DNA of 64,000 bases from Alphaproteobacteria bacterium (GCA_030424865.1 JAUHVR010000014.1:1-64000); one strand, 5' to 3'. Counted from the first letter of the stretch, positions 27,430 to 37,309 are shown. Numbers and translations: made by a program. Notes: a model not told the origin generated them from the letters alone.

Positions 27430-28434
27430 CTACATCGACAAGCGCGCCGACTGCGCACCACGCTCGCGATAGGGCGTGGTGTCGTAATGCGCGCGGTAAC
27501 ACTTGGAAAAGTGGCTGGGCGAAGCAAAGCCGCAAGCCAGCGCCACGTTGATCACCGTCATGTCGGTCTGCATCAGCAGGTTCCGCGCTTTTTGAAGTCG
27601 CAACTCCATATAGTACCGCTTGGGCGAGCGGTTCAGATAGCGGCGAAACAGGCGTTCCAGCTGGCGGGTCGACATGCTGACCTCTGACGCCAGGATCGAG
27701 GGGCTGATCGGCTCCTCGATATTGGCCTCCATCATCTGGATGACCTGGCTGAGTTTCGGATGTCGCACACCGATGCGGGTCGGCACAGACAGACGCTGTG
27801 TATCCTGATCTGTGCGGATCGAGCTGTAGATCTGTTGGTCGGCGACCCAGTTGGCCATCGTCTCGCCGTGATCCGAGGCGATGATTTGCAGCATCAGGTC
27901 GATTGACGTGGTGCCGCCGGCGGTTGTCATCCGGTTCCCGTCAATCGTGAAGACCGACTTGGTCAAATCGACCTCTTCGAATTCCTCGGCAAAGCTGTCC
28001 TGGTTTTCCCAATGGATCGTCGCGCGCTTGCCATCCAGCAGACCGGCCTTTGCCAAGGTGTAGGCCCCTGTGCACAACCCGCCGATGGGCAGTCCGCGCC
28101 GTGCCTCGCGCCGCAGCCAGTTCAACATCTTCTTCGACGTATGTTTCTGAATGTCACGCCCGCCGCAGACGATGATCGTATCATCGCGTGGCAGTTCGAC
28201 CAGATCATCGTCCAGCTTGAATTCGGTCCCGGCGGAACAACTGACCGTGTCGCCGCCTTCACCGATCAGCGACCAGGAATAGAGCGGATTTTTCGACAGG
28301 CGGTTGGCAATGCGCAGGCATTCGACGGCCGAGGCAAAGCTCAGCAGCGTAAACTGGGGAATCAGCGCAAACACGAACCGGCGCGGTTTTGCCGGGGTCG
28401 TGGGTAGATCAACCTGCGAATATTGCGACGACAT
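27430..28434 (-). CDS. GlxA-family transcriptional regulator (DJ-1/PfpI-like domain plus AraC HTH)
   Basis: 334 residues. About 20-190 is a class I glutamine-amidotransferase-like sensor domain (FVFALIPQFTLLSFASAVEC, with GGLCTGAYTLAKAGLLDGK where the nucleophile-elbow Cys lies). About 225-325 is the AraC double HTH (SPSILASEVSMSTRQLERLF; INVALACGFASPSHFSKCYR). This resembles regulators of betaine/carnitine catabolism, but no such genes are adjacent, so the ligand is open. It is convergent with the small secreted protein and divergent from aroG. Confidence 0.85.
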   Translation of the reverse strand: MSSQYSQVDLPTTPAKPRRFVFALIPQFTLLSFASAVECLRIANRLSKNPLYSWSLIGEGGDTVSCSAGTEFKLDDDLVELPRDDTIIVCGGRDIQKHTSKKMLNWLRREARRGLPIGGLCTGAYTLAKAGLLDGKRATIHWENQDSFAEEFEEVDLTKSVFTIDGNRMTTAGGTTSIDLMLQIIASDHGETMANWVADQQIYSSIRTDQDTQRLSVPTRIGVRHPKLSQVIQMMEANIEEPISPSILASEVSMSTRQLERLFRRYLNRSPKRYYMELRLQKARNLLMQTDMTVINVALACGFASPSHFSKCYRAHYDTTPYRERGAQSARLSM

Positions 28435-28613
28435 TTACGCTGCGGCCTTCCAAACAAGAGTCTTTGCCGTTTTGGTTCAAAACGTGGGAGCCAAAAGGGC
28501 ACGACGGGCGGGCCGGGTCAAGGGCAGTGGGCGATTCCTCTATGGTCAGTCCCTTGCCTGACGCGTATAGAGTGCCGACGCGAACGCTAACACTCACTTA
28601 CCGGAGCTGACCC

Positions 28614-29981
28614 ATGACCGAGTGGCACAAATCTGACTGGCGCAACAAGCCACGGATTCAGATGCCGGAGTATACCGACCCGGCCGCCCTGAATGCCGTC
28701 GAGGCGCAACTGGCCAAGTATCCTCCGCTGGTCTTTGCCGGCGAGGCACGCACCCTGAAAGAGCGGCTGGCCGCGGCTGCCCGTGGCGAGGCCTTTTTGC
28801 TGCAGGGCGGGGATTGCGCCGAAAGCTTTGACCAGTTCAGCGCAGATGGCATCCGCGACACGTTCAAGGTGATGCTGCAGATGGCGATGGTGCTGACCTA
28901 TGGTGCCAAAGTTCCGGTGGTCAAAGTCGGTCGCATGGCAGGCCAGTTTGCCAAACCCCGCTCGGCACCGACCGAGGTCAAGGACGGTGTCGAACTGCCC
29001 AGCTATCGGGGTGACATCATCAACGAGCTGGACTTCACGCCCGAGGCGCGCATCCCCGATCCGCGCAAGATGCTGCAGGCCTATACCCAGGCAGCGGCCA
29101 CGCTGAACCTGCTGCGCGCGTTTTCGACCGGCGGCTACGCGGATGTACACGAGGTGCATGCCTGGACGCTGGGCTTCACCGAAGGTGAAAAGGCCGCGCG
29201 TTACCGCGATATGGCCAATCGCATCACCGATACGCTGGACTTCATGACAGCGGCAGGCATCGACAGCTCGAACACGCACGAATTGCAGTCGGTCGAGTTC
29301 TACACCAGCCATGAATCGCTGCTGCTGGAGTACGAAGAGGCGCTGACCCGTCTTGATTCGACGTCCGGAAACTGGCTCGCGGGATCGGGTCACATGATCT
29401 GGATCGGTGACCGGACCCGTCAACCTGACGGCGCGCATGTGGAATTTGCCAGCGGTGTTCTGAACCCGGTGGGCCTGAAATGTGGTCCGACGACCACGGC
29501 TGAAGACCTGAAGGTCCTGATGAGCCGCCTGAACCCCTCGAACGAAGAAGGCAAGCTGACCCTGATCGCGCGCTTCGGCGCAGGCAAGGTGGCCGAGCAT
29601 CTGCCGCGTCTGATCAAGACGGTGAAAGAGGAAGGCGCCAACGTCACCTGGGTCTGCGACGCGATGCATGGCAACACCATCAAGTCGGCCACGGGCTACA
29701 AGACCCGTCCCTTTGAAGCGGTGCTGCAAGAGGTGCGTGAGTTCTTTTCGATCCACAATGGCGAAGGCACGATCCCCGGCGGTGTGCATTTCGAAATGAC
29801 GGGTCAGGACGTGACCGAATGCACCGGCGGCGTGCGGGCCGTCAGCGAAGAGGATCTGAGCGACCGTTATCACACGGCCTGTGACCCGCGCCTGAACGCC
29901 AGCCAATCGCTGGAACTGGCCTTCCTTGTGGCCGAGGAACTGACCGCGCGCCGTGAAGGCAAGGCGGCTCAGGCCGTCTGA
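28614..29981 (+). CDS. aroG: 3-deoxy-D-arabino-heptulosonate 7-phosphate synthase, class II
   Basis: 455 residues, the class II (plant-like) form. Condenses phosphoenolpyruvate and erythrose 4-phosphate, the entry to the shikimate pathway. Conserved blocks: [11 protein letters not shown] with the metal-binding Cys, [29 protein letters not shown] and [20 protein letters not shown] lies upstream of the ATG. It is monocistronic, ending in a strong terminator. Confidence 0.95.
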   Translation: MTEWHKSDWRNKPRIQMPEYTDPAALNAVEAQLAKYPPLVFAGEARTLKERLAAAARGEAFLLQGGDCAESFDQFSADGIRDTFKVMLQMAMVLTYGAKVPVVKVGRMAGQFAKPRSAPTEVKDGVELPSYRGDIINELDFTPEARIPDPRKMLQAYTQAAATLNLLRAFSTGGYADVHEVHAWTLGFTEGEKAARYRDMANRITDTLDFMTAAGIDSSNTHELQSVEFYTSHESLLLEYEEALTRLDSTSGNWLAGSGHMIWIGDRTRQPDGAHVEFASGVLNPVGLKCGPTTTAEDLKVLMSRLNPSNEEGKLTLIARFGAGKVAEHLPRLIKTVKEEGANVTWVCDAMHGNTIKSATGYKTRPFEAVLQEVREFFSIHNGEGTIPGGVHFEMTGQDVTECTGGVRAVSEEDLSDRYHTACDPRLNASQSLELAFLVAEELTARREGKAAQAV

Positions 29982-30002
29982 TCACCGGTCCTGATTGCAT
30001 TC

Positions 30003-30043
30003 AAAGGCCTCGGGCGACTGCTGTCGGCCGAGGCCTTTTTTTT
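30003..30043 (+). terminator. Intrinsic terminator of aroG
   Basis: AAAGGCCTCGG (30003-30013) pairs with the complementary arm ending at 30038, followed by a run of eight T. It starts about 20 bases after the stop codon. Confidence 0.9.
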
Positions 30044-30138
30044 CGTCCCGAACTGCGGGGCAAGCACACAGGCTGCCAGACAGATGGCGGCGACCCTGTA
30101 GCGGGCACAGGGGTCCACATGGACGGGTCCAACAACAA

Positions 30139-30819
30139 TCAGTCGTCGTTGGACACGATGAGCCTGAGATAGGGATGCTTTTTCTGCGGTTCAGGGTCCC
30201 TGGCCGACTTCGACTTGTGCTCGAATACGCTGGCAGGTTCCGCCAGTTCGCCCATCGGTGCGGGACCGGGCTCAGGCAAATCCAAGTCCGCCATCGGCAC
30301 ATGCGAGACGCCGGTGATGGACATGCGCCGGGGGGTACGCCCGATACGACCGGATGTGATCAATGCACCCAGGACACGGTCAAATTCTCCTGGATCGGAA
30401 CAGAGTGGCGCCAGCATCATCTCGCCCGAGATCGCTGGTTTTCCGATCCCGGTTTCGCCCTTCAGCTTGATCCGGGTGATCCCCGGATGGCGAAAGAAGT
30501 GGGTCAAGGCCTGGGACAGATCCACGCGCGCGGAAGGGGCCATCAGCGCAGACAGCGGCATGCCGCTGGTGTCCATTCCCATGAGGTCGTTCAGATGCGA
30601 TCCGGCTACACGCAGCTTGGCCATGCCGGGCGCGATCCGCTGCGCGATAAAGGCATACTCCAGATCGGATTCGATGCTGCCGGCATCGACCTGGCTGCGA
30701 AGGGGAATTTGACCGCCTGACAACCCCCGCCAATAGGCCTCGATCCGGTTGAGCGGGGCGGTCTGCCGGGCTTGGAAACGGTCGGACATGATCACCAGGT
30801 TGGTTAAGTCAGAAAACAT
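30139..30819 (-). CDS. PAS-domain protein (PAS_5 / DUF1488-like, soluble)
   Basis: 226 residues, ATG at 30817-30819 with GAGG five bases upstream. Residues about 20-150 resemble the alphaproteobacterial PAS_5 family (IEAYWRGLSGGQIPLRSQVD; FIAQRIAPGMAKLRVAGSHL; LMGMDTSGMPLSALM). The tail from about 165 is Pro-rich and low complexity, ending in HPYLRLIVSNDD. There is no transmembrane segment or output domain, so it is probably a sensor or adaptor of unknown target. The 200 bp upstream to YicC contain no other gene. Confidence 0.75.
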   Translation of the reverse strand: MFSDLTNLVIMSDRFQARQTAPLNRIEAYWRGLSGGQIPLRSQVDAGSIESDLEYAFIAQRIAPGMAKLRVAGSHLNDLMGMDTSGMPLSALMAPSARVDLSQALTHFFRHPGITRIKLKGETGIGKPAISGEMMLAPLCSDPGEFDRVLGALITSGRIGRTPRRMSITGVSHVPMADLDLPEPGPAPMGELAEPASVFEHKSKSARDPEPQKKHPYLRLIVSNDD

Positions 30820-31020
30820 GGATACCTCTTACATAGTGGTCACGCGTTCCGACCACCGTCAACAGCCGGCCTCAACAACACGACCGACACCTTAGATTTA
30901 GCGCAAATCCGCTGTAATCCGGTCATAAATCCAAACAAATGGTTAACGTTCACGGCGCTTGCCCTTCCCCTGCGCTTTGCGTAGGTCAAAGAGTGCATCA
31001 ACGAAACGGAGTGCTGGGCC

Positions 31021-31911
31021 ATGCGCCAGTCCATGACAGGTTATGCCACCGGGCAGGGCGAGACCGCGACACTGCGCTGGACCTGGGAGTTGCGCAGCGT
31101 CAACGCAAAGGGGCTGGACCTGCGCCTGCGCGTGCCTGATTGGGTGGACGGGTTGGAAGCTGCGCTGCGCGGTGTTCTGACCAAGGCCCTTGCGCGTGGC
31201 AGCCTGCAACTTTCGCTGAGGGTCCAAGGGAACGGCGCCGAAGAGCCCATGGCGCTGGATGGCGGGCAACTGGCCAACGTGCTGGCCGCGATGAGCGAGA
31301 TTGAAGCGCGCGCGATGGACGCCGGCCTGTCACTTGCGCCCTCGACCGCGGCCGACATCGTGGGCTTGCGCGGTGTCATGACCTCGGCCGCTGCGGGAAC
31401 GGATCCGGCCGAGTTCCGCAAACTGTTGATACAGGACTTTGAAACATTACTAGCGGATTTCAAGGCGATGCGCGCCTCGGAAGGGGCAGCCCTGCAAGAG
31501 ATATTGCTGGGTCAGCTGGATCAGGTCGGCGCGCTGGTCGATCAGGCCGCTGATGCCGCGGAAAGGCGCAAACCCGAGATGGCCGAGCGCACGCGCGCAG
31601 CCCTGGCGCGGGTGATGGACAACGGCGAAGGTCTGGATGAGGCGCGGGTTCTGCAGGAACTGGCCCTGATCGCGGTCAAGGCCGACGTGACCGAAGAACT
31701 GGACCGCCTGCGCGCCCATGTGGCCGCCGCGCGCGAACTGTTGCAGGTCAAGGGCCCGGTCGGGCGCAAACTGGATTTCCTGATGCAGGAATTCAACCGC
31801 GAGGCCAACACCTTGTGTTCCAAGGCGCAATTCACCGATCTGACGCGGGTGGGGCTGGACCTCAAGGCCGTGATCGATCAGATGCGCGAACAAGTTCAGA
31901 ACGTGGAGTAA
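31021..31911 (+). CDS. YicC/YloC-family endoribonuclease
   Basis: 296 residues. N-terminal SMTGYATGQGE and SVNAKGLDLRLRVPDW match the YicC_N domain. The C-terminal DUF1732 part contains GRKLDFLMQEFNREANTLCSKA. E. coli YicC is an endoribonuclease that affects small-RNA turnover, so RNA processing is the likely role. Its coupling to gmk (3-bp gap) is common across bacteria. Confidence 0.9.
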   Translation: MRQSMTGYATGQGETATLRWTWELRSVNAKGLDLRLRVPDWVDGLEAALRGVLTKALARGSLQLSLRVQGNGAEEPMALDGGQLANVLAAMSEIEARAMDAGLSLAPSTAADIVGLRGVMTSAAAGTDPAEFRKLLIQDFETLLADFKAMRASEGAALQEILLGQLDQVGALVDQAADAAERRKPEMAERTRAALARVMDNGEGLDEARVLQELALIAVKADVTEELDRLRAHVAAARELLQVKGPVGRKLDFLMQEFNREANTLCSKAQFTDLTRVGLDLKAVIDQMREQVQNVE

Positions 31912-31914
31912 GCC

Positions 31915-32559
31915 ATGCAAGACCGGCGCGGCCTGTTGATCATCCTCAGCTCACCCTCGGGGGCGGGCAAGTCAACGCTGGCCAAGCGGCTCAGGGCCTG
32001 GGACAACACGATCCGGTTCTCGGTCTCGGCCACCACCCGCGACCCACGTCCGGGCGAGGTGGATGGCGAAGACTATCACTTCATGACGCCGGGCGAATTC
32101 AAGCGCCAGGTGGCCGCGGGCGAGATGCTGGAACATGCCCACGTCTTTGGCAACTTCTATGGCTCGCCCAAGGGGCCCGTCGAAAAGACCATCAGCGAAG
32201 GCTGCGATGTGCTGTTTGACGTTGACTGGCAGGGAGAGGTGCAGATCCGTAACTCGGCGCTGGCCTCGCACACGCTGTCGATCTTCATCCTGCCGCCCTC
32301 GATCGACGAATTGCGCCGCCGCCTGGAAACCCGCGCGCAGGACAAGGCCGAGACGATCTCGAAACGAATGCTGAAAAGCTGGGACGAGATCAGCCACTGG
32401 GGCAGCTACGACTATGTGCTGGTCAACGATGATCTGGACGAAACCGCCAGGAAGCTGATCACCATTGTCGAGGCCACCCGCATGCGCCGCAACCAGCAGC
32501 CGGGGCTGCTGGACCGGGTGCGGGCGCTACAAGCCGAGTTTGAAGAGGGGCAGGAATGA
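31915..32559 (+). CDS. gmk: Guanylate kinase
   Basis: 214 residues. Phosphorylates GMP to GDP. P-loop SPSGAGKS at residues 13-20; the GMP-binding region includes [16 protein letters not shown] and YHFM; the lid region [16 protein letters not shown] follows. The stop overlaps the next ATG (ATGA). Confidence 0.96.
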   Translation: MQDRRGLLIILSSPSGAGKSTLAKRLRAWDNTIRFSVSATTRDPRPGEVDGEDYHFMTPGEFKRQVAAGEMLEHAHVFGNFYGSPKGPVEKTISEGCDVLFDVDWQGEVQIRNSALASHTLSIFILPPSIDELRRRLETRAQDKAETISKRMLKSWDEISHWGSYDYVLVNDDLDETARKLITIVEATRMRRNQQPGLLDRVRALQAEFEEGQE

Positions 32560-33077
32560 CGCTTTACGCACTGGACGGCATCGCGCCGCAGATCGCCGAG
32601 GACAGCTGGATCGCGCCGGATGCGAACCTGATTGGCAAGATCGTGGTCGAGGACGCGGCCTCGGTCTGGTTCTGCTGCACCCTGCGCGGCGACAACGAGG
32701 TGATCACCGTGGGGGCAGGGTCGAACGTTCAGGAAAACTGCGTGCTGCACACCGACATGGGTTATCCGCTGACCATCGGCGCGGGCTGCACCATTGGCCA
32801 CAAGGCGATGCTGCATGGCTGTACTATCGGCGACAACAGCCTGATCGGCATGGGGGCCACGGTTCTGAACGGTGCCAAGATCGGCAAGAACTGCCTGATC
32901 GGCGCAGGCGCCCTGATCACCGAGGGCAAGGAAATCCCGGATGGCTCGCTTGTCATGGGGGCGCCGGGCAAGGTTGTCCGCCAACTGGATGAGGCGGCCA
33001 TCGAAGGGCTGCGCAAAAGCGCGCTTGGCTATCAGGCGAACATGCGACGGTTCCGGGCGGGTCTGTCGGCGCTCTGA
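32556..33077 (+). CDS. Gamma-class carbonic anhydrase / hexapeptide-repeat protein
   Basis: 173 residues of left-handed beta-helix repeats: [16 protein letters not shown], then NCVLHTDMG with the first metal His, and [20 protein letters not shown] with the His pair. These three His residues are the Zn ligands of gamma carbonic anhydrases. The trimer would interconvert CO2 and bicarbonate, but many members have no proven activity. It is coupled to gmk by ATGA. Confidence 0.88.
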   Translation: MTLYALDGIAPQIAEDSWIAPDANLIGKIVVEDAASVWFCCTLRGDNEVITVGAGSNVQENCVLHTDMGYPLTIGAGCTIGHKAMLHGCTIGDNSLIGMGATVLNGAKIGKNCLIGAGALITEGKEIPDGSLVMGAPGKVVRQLDEAAIEGLRKSALGYQANMRRFRAGLSAL

Positions 33078-33146
33078 CCCTCGGACGGGGATTGCGCCTG
33101 TCCAAGGCCTGTGGCAGGCAAGCCGCGCAGGCTCTTGGAGGATAAG

Positions 33147-34322
33147 ATGAAGCCGACACTGATGCGCCCGAACCCGGTTGGCCCGGGTGTTTCGTCCCCG
33201 GTTGTCACACCGATCCAGCAATCGGTGGTCTATGCCTCGGATGCGCCTGACACGCTGGACGCGCAGTATGCCGGTGAAGCCGCAGGCTTCACCTATGCCC
33301 GCGAAGGCCACCCGAATGCCGACACGCTTGCCGCCCGCATCGATGCGCTGGAAGGGGCCGAGGCCGGGCTGATCACCGGGTCGGGCATGGCAGCCGTGAC
33401 CGCGGCGCTGATGGGCGTCTGCGGGGCAGGGGACCACATCATCGGTGGGGACCAGCTGTATGGCCGCTCGCTGCGGCTGATGACACAGGACTTGTTGCGC
33501 TTTGGTCTGGACTGCTCGCTTGTTGACACCACCGATGCGGCTGCCGTTGCGGCGGCGGTTCGGCCCAACACCCGGATGGTGCTGATCGAGGTCGTCTCGA
33601 ACCCCACGCTGCGCATTGCCGATCTGCATGGCATCGCGCAACTCTGCAAGGATCGCGGCATTCTGCTGGTGGTCGACAACACCTTTACAACGCCGCGCAG
33701 TGTCAAACCCTTTGACGCGGGCGCAGACATTGTTCTGCATTCGGTCACCAAGCTGCTTGCCGGACACGCGGATGTCACGCTGGGCTATGTGGCGGCCAGG
33801 ACACCCGAGCTGCGCAAGGCGATCTATGATTTTGCCGTGACCACGGGCCTGACGCCCAGCCCCTTTGAATGCTGGCTGGCCGAGCGGGGTCTGATGACCT
33901 TTGACCTGAGGTTTGACAAGGCGCAGGCGACGGCGCGCATCCTTGGGGATCATCTGGCCGCGCAACCCGGGGTTCTGCGGGCGATCTATCCATCGCGCAG
34001 CGACCACCCCGACCACCTGCGCAACCAGTCCGTTCTGGGCGGGCAGGGCGGCAATATGGTCAGCTTCGAAATCCAGGGCGGGCGCGACGCCGCAAATGCC
34101 TTCAGCCGTGCCGCGCAGGGTGTGGCCTTTGCGCCGACCCTCGGCGATGTCGGCACGACGCTGTCGCATCCCGCGTCCAGCTCTCATCGGGCCTTGTCGG
34201 CCGGGGATCGGGCCGCTTTGGGGATCAGCGAAGGGTTTTTCCGGGTGTCGGTCGGGCTGGAAGAACCAGCGGACCTGATCGCGACTTTCGATGCCGGACT
34301 TTCAGCGGCAAGAGACCTGTAA
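33147..34322 (+). CDS. Cys/Met metabolism PLP-dependent transferase (cystathionine gamma-synthase type)
   Basis: 391 residues from the ATG at 33147 (GGAGG six bases upstream). Fold type I PLP enzyme: Asp177 in VVDNTF pairs with the pyridine nitrogen and Lys202 in HSVTKLLAGH forms the Schiff base. ASSSHRAL and the Arg in FFRVSVGLE bind the carboxylate. Sequence alone does not separate cystathionine gamma-synthase, gamma-lyase, methionine gamma-lyase and O-acyl-homoserine sulfhydrylase. It lies 3 bp before phoR, in one continuous plus-strand run from YicC. Confidence 0.87.
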   Translation: MKPTLMRPNPVGPGVSSPVVTPIQQSVVYASDAPDTLDAQYAGEAAGFTYAREGHPNADTLAARIDALEGAEAGLITGSGMAAVTAALMGVCGAGDHIIGGDQLYGRSLRLMTQDLLRFGLDCSLVDTTDAAAVAAAVRPNTRMVLIEVVSNPTLRIADLHGIAQLCKDRGILLVVDNTFTTPRSVKPFDAGADIVLHSVTKLLAGHADVTLGYVAARTPELRKAIYDFAVTTGLTPSPFECWLAERGLMTFDLRFDKAQATARILGDHLAAQPGVLRAIYPSRSDHPDHLRNQSVLGGQGGNMVSFEIQGGRDAANAFSRAAQGVAFAPTLGDVGTTLSHPASSSHRALSAGDRAALGISEGFFRVSVGLEEPADLIATFDAGLSAARDL

Positions 34323-34325
34323 GCC

Positions 34326-35366
34326 ATGGATGCCCCCACACTCGAAAGCTTTGTTCAGGCTGTGCCCCTGCCCACCGTGGTGATCCGCAGCGACGAACGG
34401 ATCGAGGCCGCGAACACCGAGGCACGGCGGCTCTTTGGCAGCAGCATCGATCAACGGCATTTCATCACGGTGTTTCGCCAGCCAGAGCTTCTGGACGCCA
34501 TCGATGCCAGCCTGCGGGACATGACCGAGCGGCGCGCGCGCTACGTGACCAACAATGGCCGCCATGATCTGACCTATGAGGTCACCATGCGCCCCGTCCA
34601 GCTGCCGCGCTCTGGGGGGCTGCTGGTCTGTTTTGAAGACGTCAGCCAGCGGGAAAAGGTTGGCCAGATGCGCCGCGATTTTGTCGCCAACGTCAGCCAC
34701 GAGTTGCGCACGCCGCTGACGGCTGTCATCGGCTTTATCGAAACCATCAAGGGACCCGCGCGGGACGATGCCAAGGCCCGCGACCGTTTCCTGAACATCA
34801 TGGAAACCGAGACCGGACGCATGAACCGGCTCGTGGATGACCTGTTGTCGCTCAGCCGGGTCGAGGCGGACGAGCGTGTGCGCCCCAGAGAGGTCGTTCT
34901 GCTGCCGTCGCTCGTTCGATCCGTTGGACGCAGCTTTGAGTCCTTGGCCAAAGATGCCCAGGCCGAGATTGCCTTTGACCTGCCAAAAGAGGATTTCGAA
35001 CTGCTGGGCGACCCTGACCAGTTGCGGCAGGTCTTTTCGAACCTGATCGAAAACGCAATCAAATACGGGGGTGCAGGAACCGTGGTGACGGTTTCTGTCA
35101 GCGAACCGACCTATGACGCCCGTGTGCGGGCTGTTGGGACGACGGTGCGGGTGTCTGACACCGGCCCCGGCATCGATCCCATCCACATTCCCCGCCTGAC
35201 AGAACGCTTTTACCGGATCGACAACCACCGCTCGCGCGAGATGGGCGGGACCGGTCTGGGCCTGGCCATCGTCAAGCACATCGTGAACCGGCACAGGGGT
35301 CGGATGCGGGTCGAAAGCGAAAAGGGGCGGGGCAGCAGCTTCGTGATTACGCTACCGGTCGAGTGA
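34326..35366 (+). CDS. phoR: Phosphate-regulon sensor histidine kinase PhoR, without membrane segments
   Basis: 346 residues. A PAS domain starts at residue ~5 (VQAVPLPTVVIRSDERIEAA). HisKA has the phospho-acceptor His125 in FVANVSHELRTPLTAVIGFI. HATPase_c shows FSNLIENAIKYG (N box), VSDTGPGID (G1) and MGGTGLGLAIVKHI (G2). The typical N-terminal membrane helices of PhoR are absent, so it should be cytosolic. The assignment as PhoR rests on domain order and on the pst-phoU-phoB genes 2.1 kb downstream, separated by an opposing gene. Confidence 0.85.
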   Translation: MDAPTLESFVQAVPLPTVVIRSDERIEAANTEARRLFGSSIDQRHFITVFRQPELLDAIDASLRDMTERRARYVTNNGRHDLTYEVTMRPVQLPRSGGLLVCFEDVSQREKVGQMRRDFVANVSHELRTPLTAVIGFIETIKGPARDDAKARDRFLNIMETETGRMNRLVDDLLSLSRVEADERVRPREVVLLPSLVRSVGRSFESLAKDAQAEIAFDLPKEDFELLGDPDQLRQVFSNLIENAIKYGGAGTVVTVSVSEPTYDARVRAVGTTVRVSDTGPGIDPIHIPRLTERFYRIDNHRSREMGGTGLGLAIVKHIVNRHRGRMRVESEKGRGSSFVITLPVE

Positions 35367-35375
35367 CCCTGTACC

Positions 35376-37217
35376 TTATTCCGGTCGATACCCGTTCACA
35401 CGCCAGTACCGCTGCGCCTGGATGGTGTCGCGTGCCTCGTCCTCGGTCAGCGATCTCCAGGGCGCGCTGTCCTTGACAAACCCTTCGGCCAGCAGCTGTT
35501 GCTGTGCGCTTTCCAGATCGATTTCGGCGACACCCTGATGGGCGCGTCCGCCGCTGGCAGGCATCCAGCGACGGCGGATCGCGGCCACGTTCAGTGGTGG
35601 GCGACCCGAGAATGACGCAAGATGTGTGGTGATCGGATCGTTTGTCTTGCCATTGCGGCGCATGATCACGGCAATCTTCTGTTTCGGCTTGGCAACCATC
35701 GCGACCAGATGCAGGGCAGAACCCTCGGCGGCCACGATGCGCTTTGCCGCCTTGTAGCGGGCGATCTGGGTCGGGATGTCATGTTTCTGCGGATGAAAGA
35801 TGTCATAGCCCGCGTCTGCCAGATGCTGTTCCAATCTCGCTTCCGCAAGGAACCCGCCGCGACGCGGCCCGATCTGGCTGCGGCTGATGTACAGCTTCTT
35901 GGGACCCTCGGGCGGGATGTCCTGCGCAAAGCGCGACTGAATGAATCGGCGAAACGTCGGTGTTCCGGCAGAGATGGGGCCAAGACCAAATCCCTGGCCG
36001 GGCACGACCAACTCGGCCACACGTGTTGGCGCCGTAACAACCCGGACCGGCAGGTCCAGAGACAGGGCGTCGAACATGGCCTTGTGATATCCTTCGATGG
36101 CGTCCCCTGTAGCCGCGCGCTTTGGCGTAAAGACCACGCCGTCCAGCGTGCCGAACCCTTCGACCGCCCAGAGCCGGGGCAGGCTTTCCGTCAGGAAATG
36201 CCCGAAATGGTTCCACAGGGGACCGGCAAACAGCCAGCGACCCGGCAGGTCGAAAATCGGGCCATCCGGCCATGCGGGCTGGGTGGTGATGGGGCGATGC
36301 CGCCGCCACAGCGCGCCTTGATCCACATAACTTCCGTCAGCCCGCAAGACGCCCGTCGGCTGCAACATGGCCCCGCCGTCGGGGGGAACGACAATTGCGG
36401 CAGGACATATCTCGGCCGTTTCAGACCATCCGCCAGCGGGAGACGGTTGCTTGCGGGTGTCTGTTTCGATGGTCGGTACAGTCAAGTCACTGGCGGGCAC
36501 TGTGATCCTTGCCTCTGTGGGACGTTCGCATGTCCAGACCACGCGAGAGCAATGTTCAGGTCTTTTTTCAAAACCGGCCTCCAGCAAGATCTGCTTGCAC
36601 GCTTGAGCGCCATCTCTGCCGTAGACCTCTTCGTGAAACTCGATGACAACCGCACGGATGCCGTCGAGGTCTGCTTTGCGCAACAGCTCAAGCTCGCCGC
36701 CTTCGATATCTATGATCAACACCGTCGGGCGATACTCTTGGCACAGGTGATTGAAATCGCCGGTCGCCACGTCGACCTGACGGCTGGCGCGGATTGGGTT
36801 CTCTACCACAGACGAGCCAAGGAAGCTGTTCCTGATAAAGAAAGGCACCGTGGCGGGGCGGGGATCCTGGCTCAGCATGATCCGGTTTGTCACCGTGATC
36901 CGGTCGGTCAGGTCGTTGGCGTGATACAGCGCCTGGATATGCGGGATCAGATCGGGGTTTGCCTCGAACGATCTGACCTCTGCCGGGCGGCAGTTCCGGG
37001 CGATCACGGCCCCGACAATGCCCAACCCCGCGCCCAGTTCAAGGACCCGATCCTCCGGACCGACGACGGCCAGGGCCCCGGCAATTTCCTGTCCTTCGTA
37101 GCGCGCCGTCCGAATACGCTCGATTCGCGATTCCGTCAGATAAGGCGAAACGGGAACGCTGACGCCAAGACATTTCAGATCGTGGTCAAAGTTGTCCGAT
37201 TGTGCGGCCTGCGTCAT
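35376..37217 (-). CDS. Two-domain FkbM-type methyltransferase / GT61 glycosyltransferase fusion
   Basis: 613 residues. The N-terminal part (about 45-215) is an FkbM-like SAM methyltransferase: VLELGAGLGIVGAVIA, VRSFEANPDLIPHIQALY, VLIIDIEGGELELL and AVVIEFHEEVYG. After a linker, about 290-540 is a family 61 (DUF563) glycosyltransferase: GPLWNHFGHFLTESLPRLWA, KKLYISRSQIGPRRGGF and RIVAAEGSALHLVAM. The tail has a basic Arg/Trp segment. It probably modifies a surface polysaccharide. It lies convergent to phoR (9 bp between stops) and divergent from pstS, splitting phoR from the pst operon. No other polysaccharide gene is near, suggesting insertion or transfer. Confidence 0.85.
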   Translation of the reverse strand: MTQAAQSDNFDHDLKCLGVSVPVSPYLTESRIERIRTARYEGQEIAGALAVVGPEDRVLELGAGLGIVGAVIARNCRPAEVRSFEANPDLIPHIQALYHANDLTDRITVTNRIMLSQDPRPATVPFFIRNSFLGSSVVENPIRASRQVDVATGDFNHLCQEYRPTVLIIDIEGGELELLRKADLDGIRAVVIEFHEEVYGRDGAQACKQILLEAGFEKRPEHCSRVVWTCERPTEARITVPASDLTVPTIETDTRKQPSPAGGWSETAEICPAAIVVPPDGGAMLQPTGVLRADGSYVDQGALWRRHRPITTQPAWPDGPIFDLPGRWLFAGPLWNHFGHFLTESLPRLWAVEGFGTLDGVVFTPKRAATGDAIEGYHKAMFDALSLDLPVRVVTAPTRVAELVVPGQGFGLGPISAGTPTFRRFIQSRFAQDIPPEGPKKLYISRSQIGPRRGGFLAEARLEQHLADAGYDIFHPQKHDIPTQIARYKAAKRIVAAEGSALHLVAMVAKPKQKIAVIMRRNGKTNDPITTHLASFSGRPPLNVAAIRRRWMPASGGRAHQGVAEIDLESAQQQLLAEGFVKDSAPWRSLTEDEARDTIQAQRYWRVNGYRPE

Positions 37218-37297
37218 CTTGCCCTCGACTTGCGCGACCCGTTTGGCGGGACCTCGCCCTATTGGTGCGCGCGCTGGTTAATTCATTGTATTTTTTT

Positions 37298-37309
37298 GTT
37301 CGTGCGAAC
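37298..37309. promoter_or_regulatory. Perfect 12-bp palindrome in the GT61-pstS intergenic region
   Basis: GTTCGTGCGAAC, 80 bp upstream of the fusion gene on its promoter side. It does not match the alphaproteobacterial LexA spacing (GTTC-N7-GTTC). Possible operator of unknown regulator. Confidence 0.25.

Noticed and set aside
37298-37309. LexA (SOS) operator
   Set aside because: GTTCGTGCGAAC is palindromic, but alphaproteobacterial LexA sites are direct repeats GTTC-N7-GTTC; the spacing does not fit.
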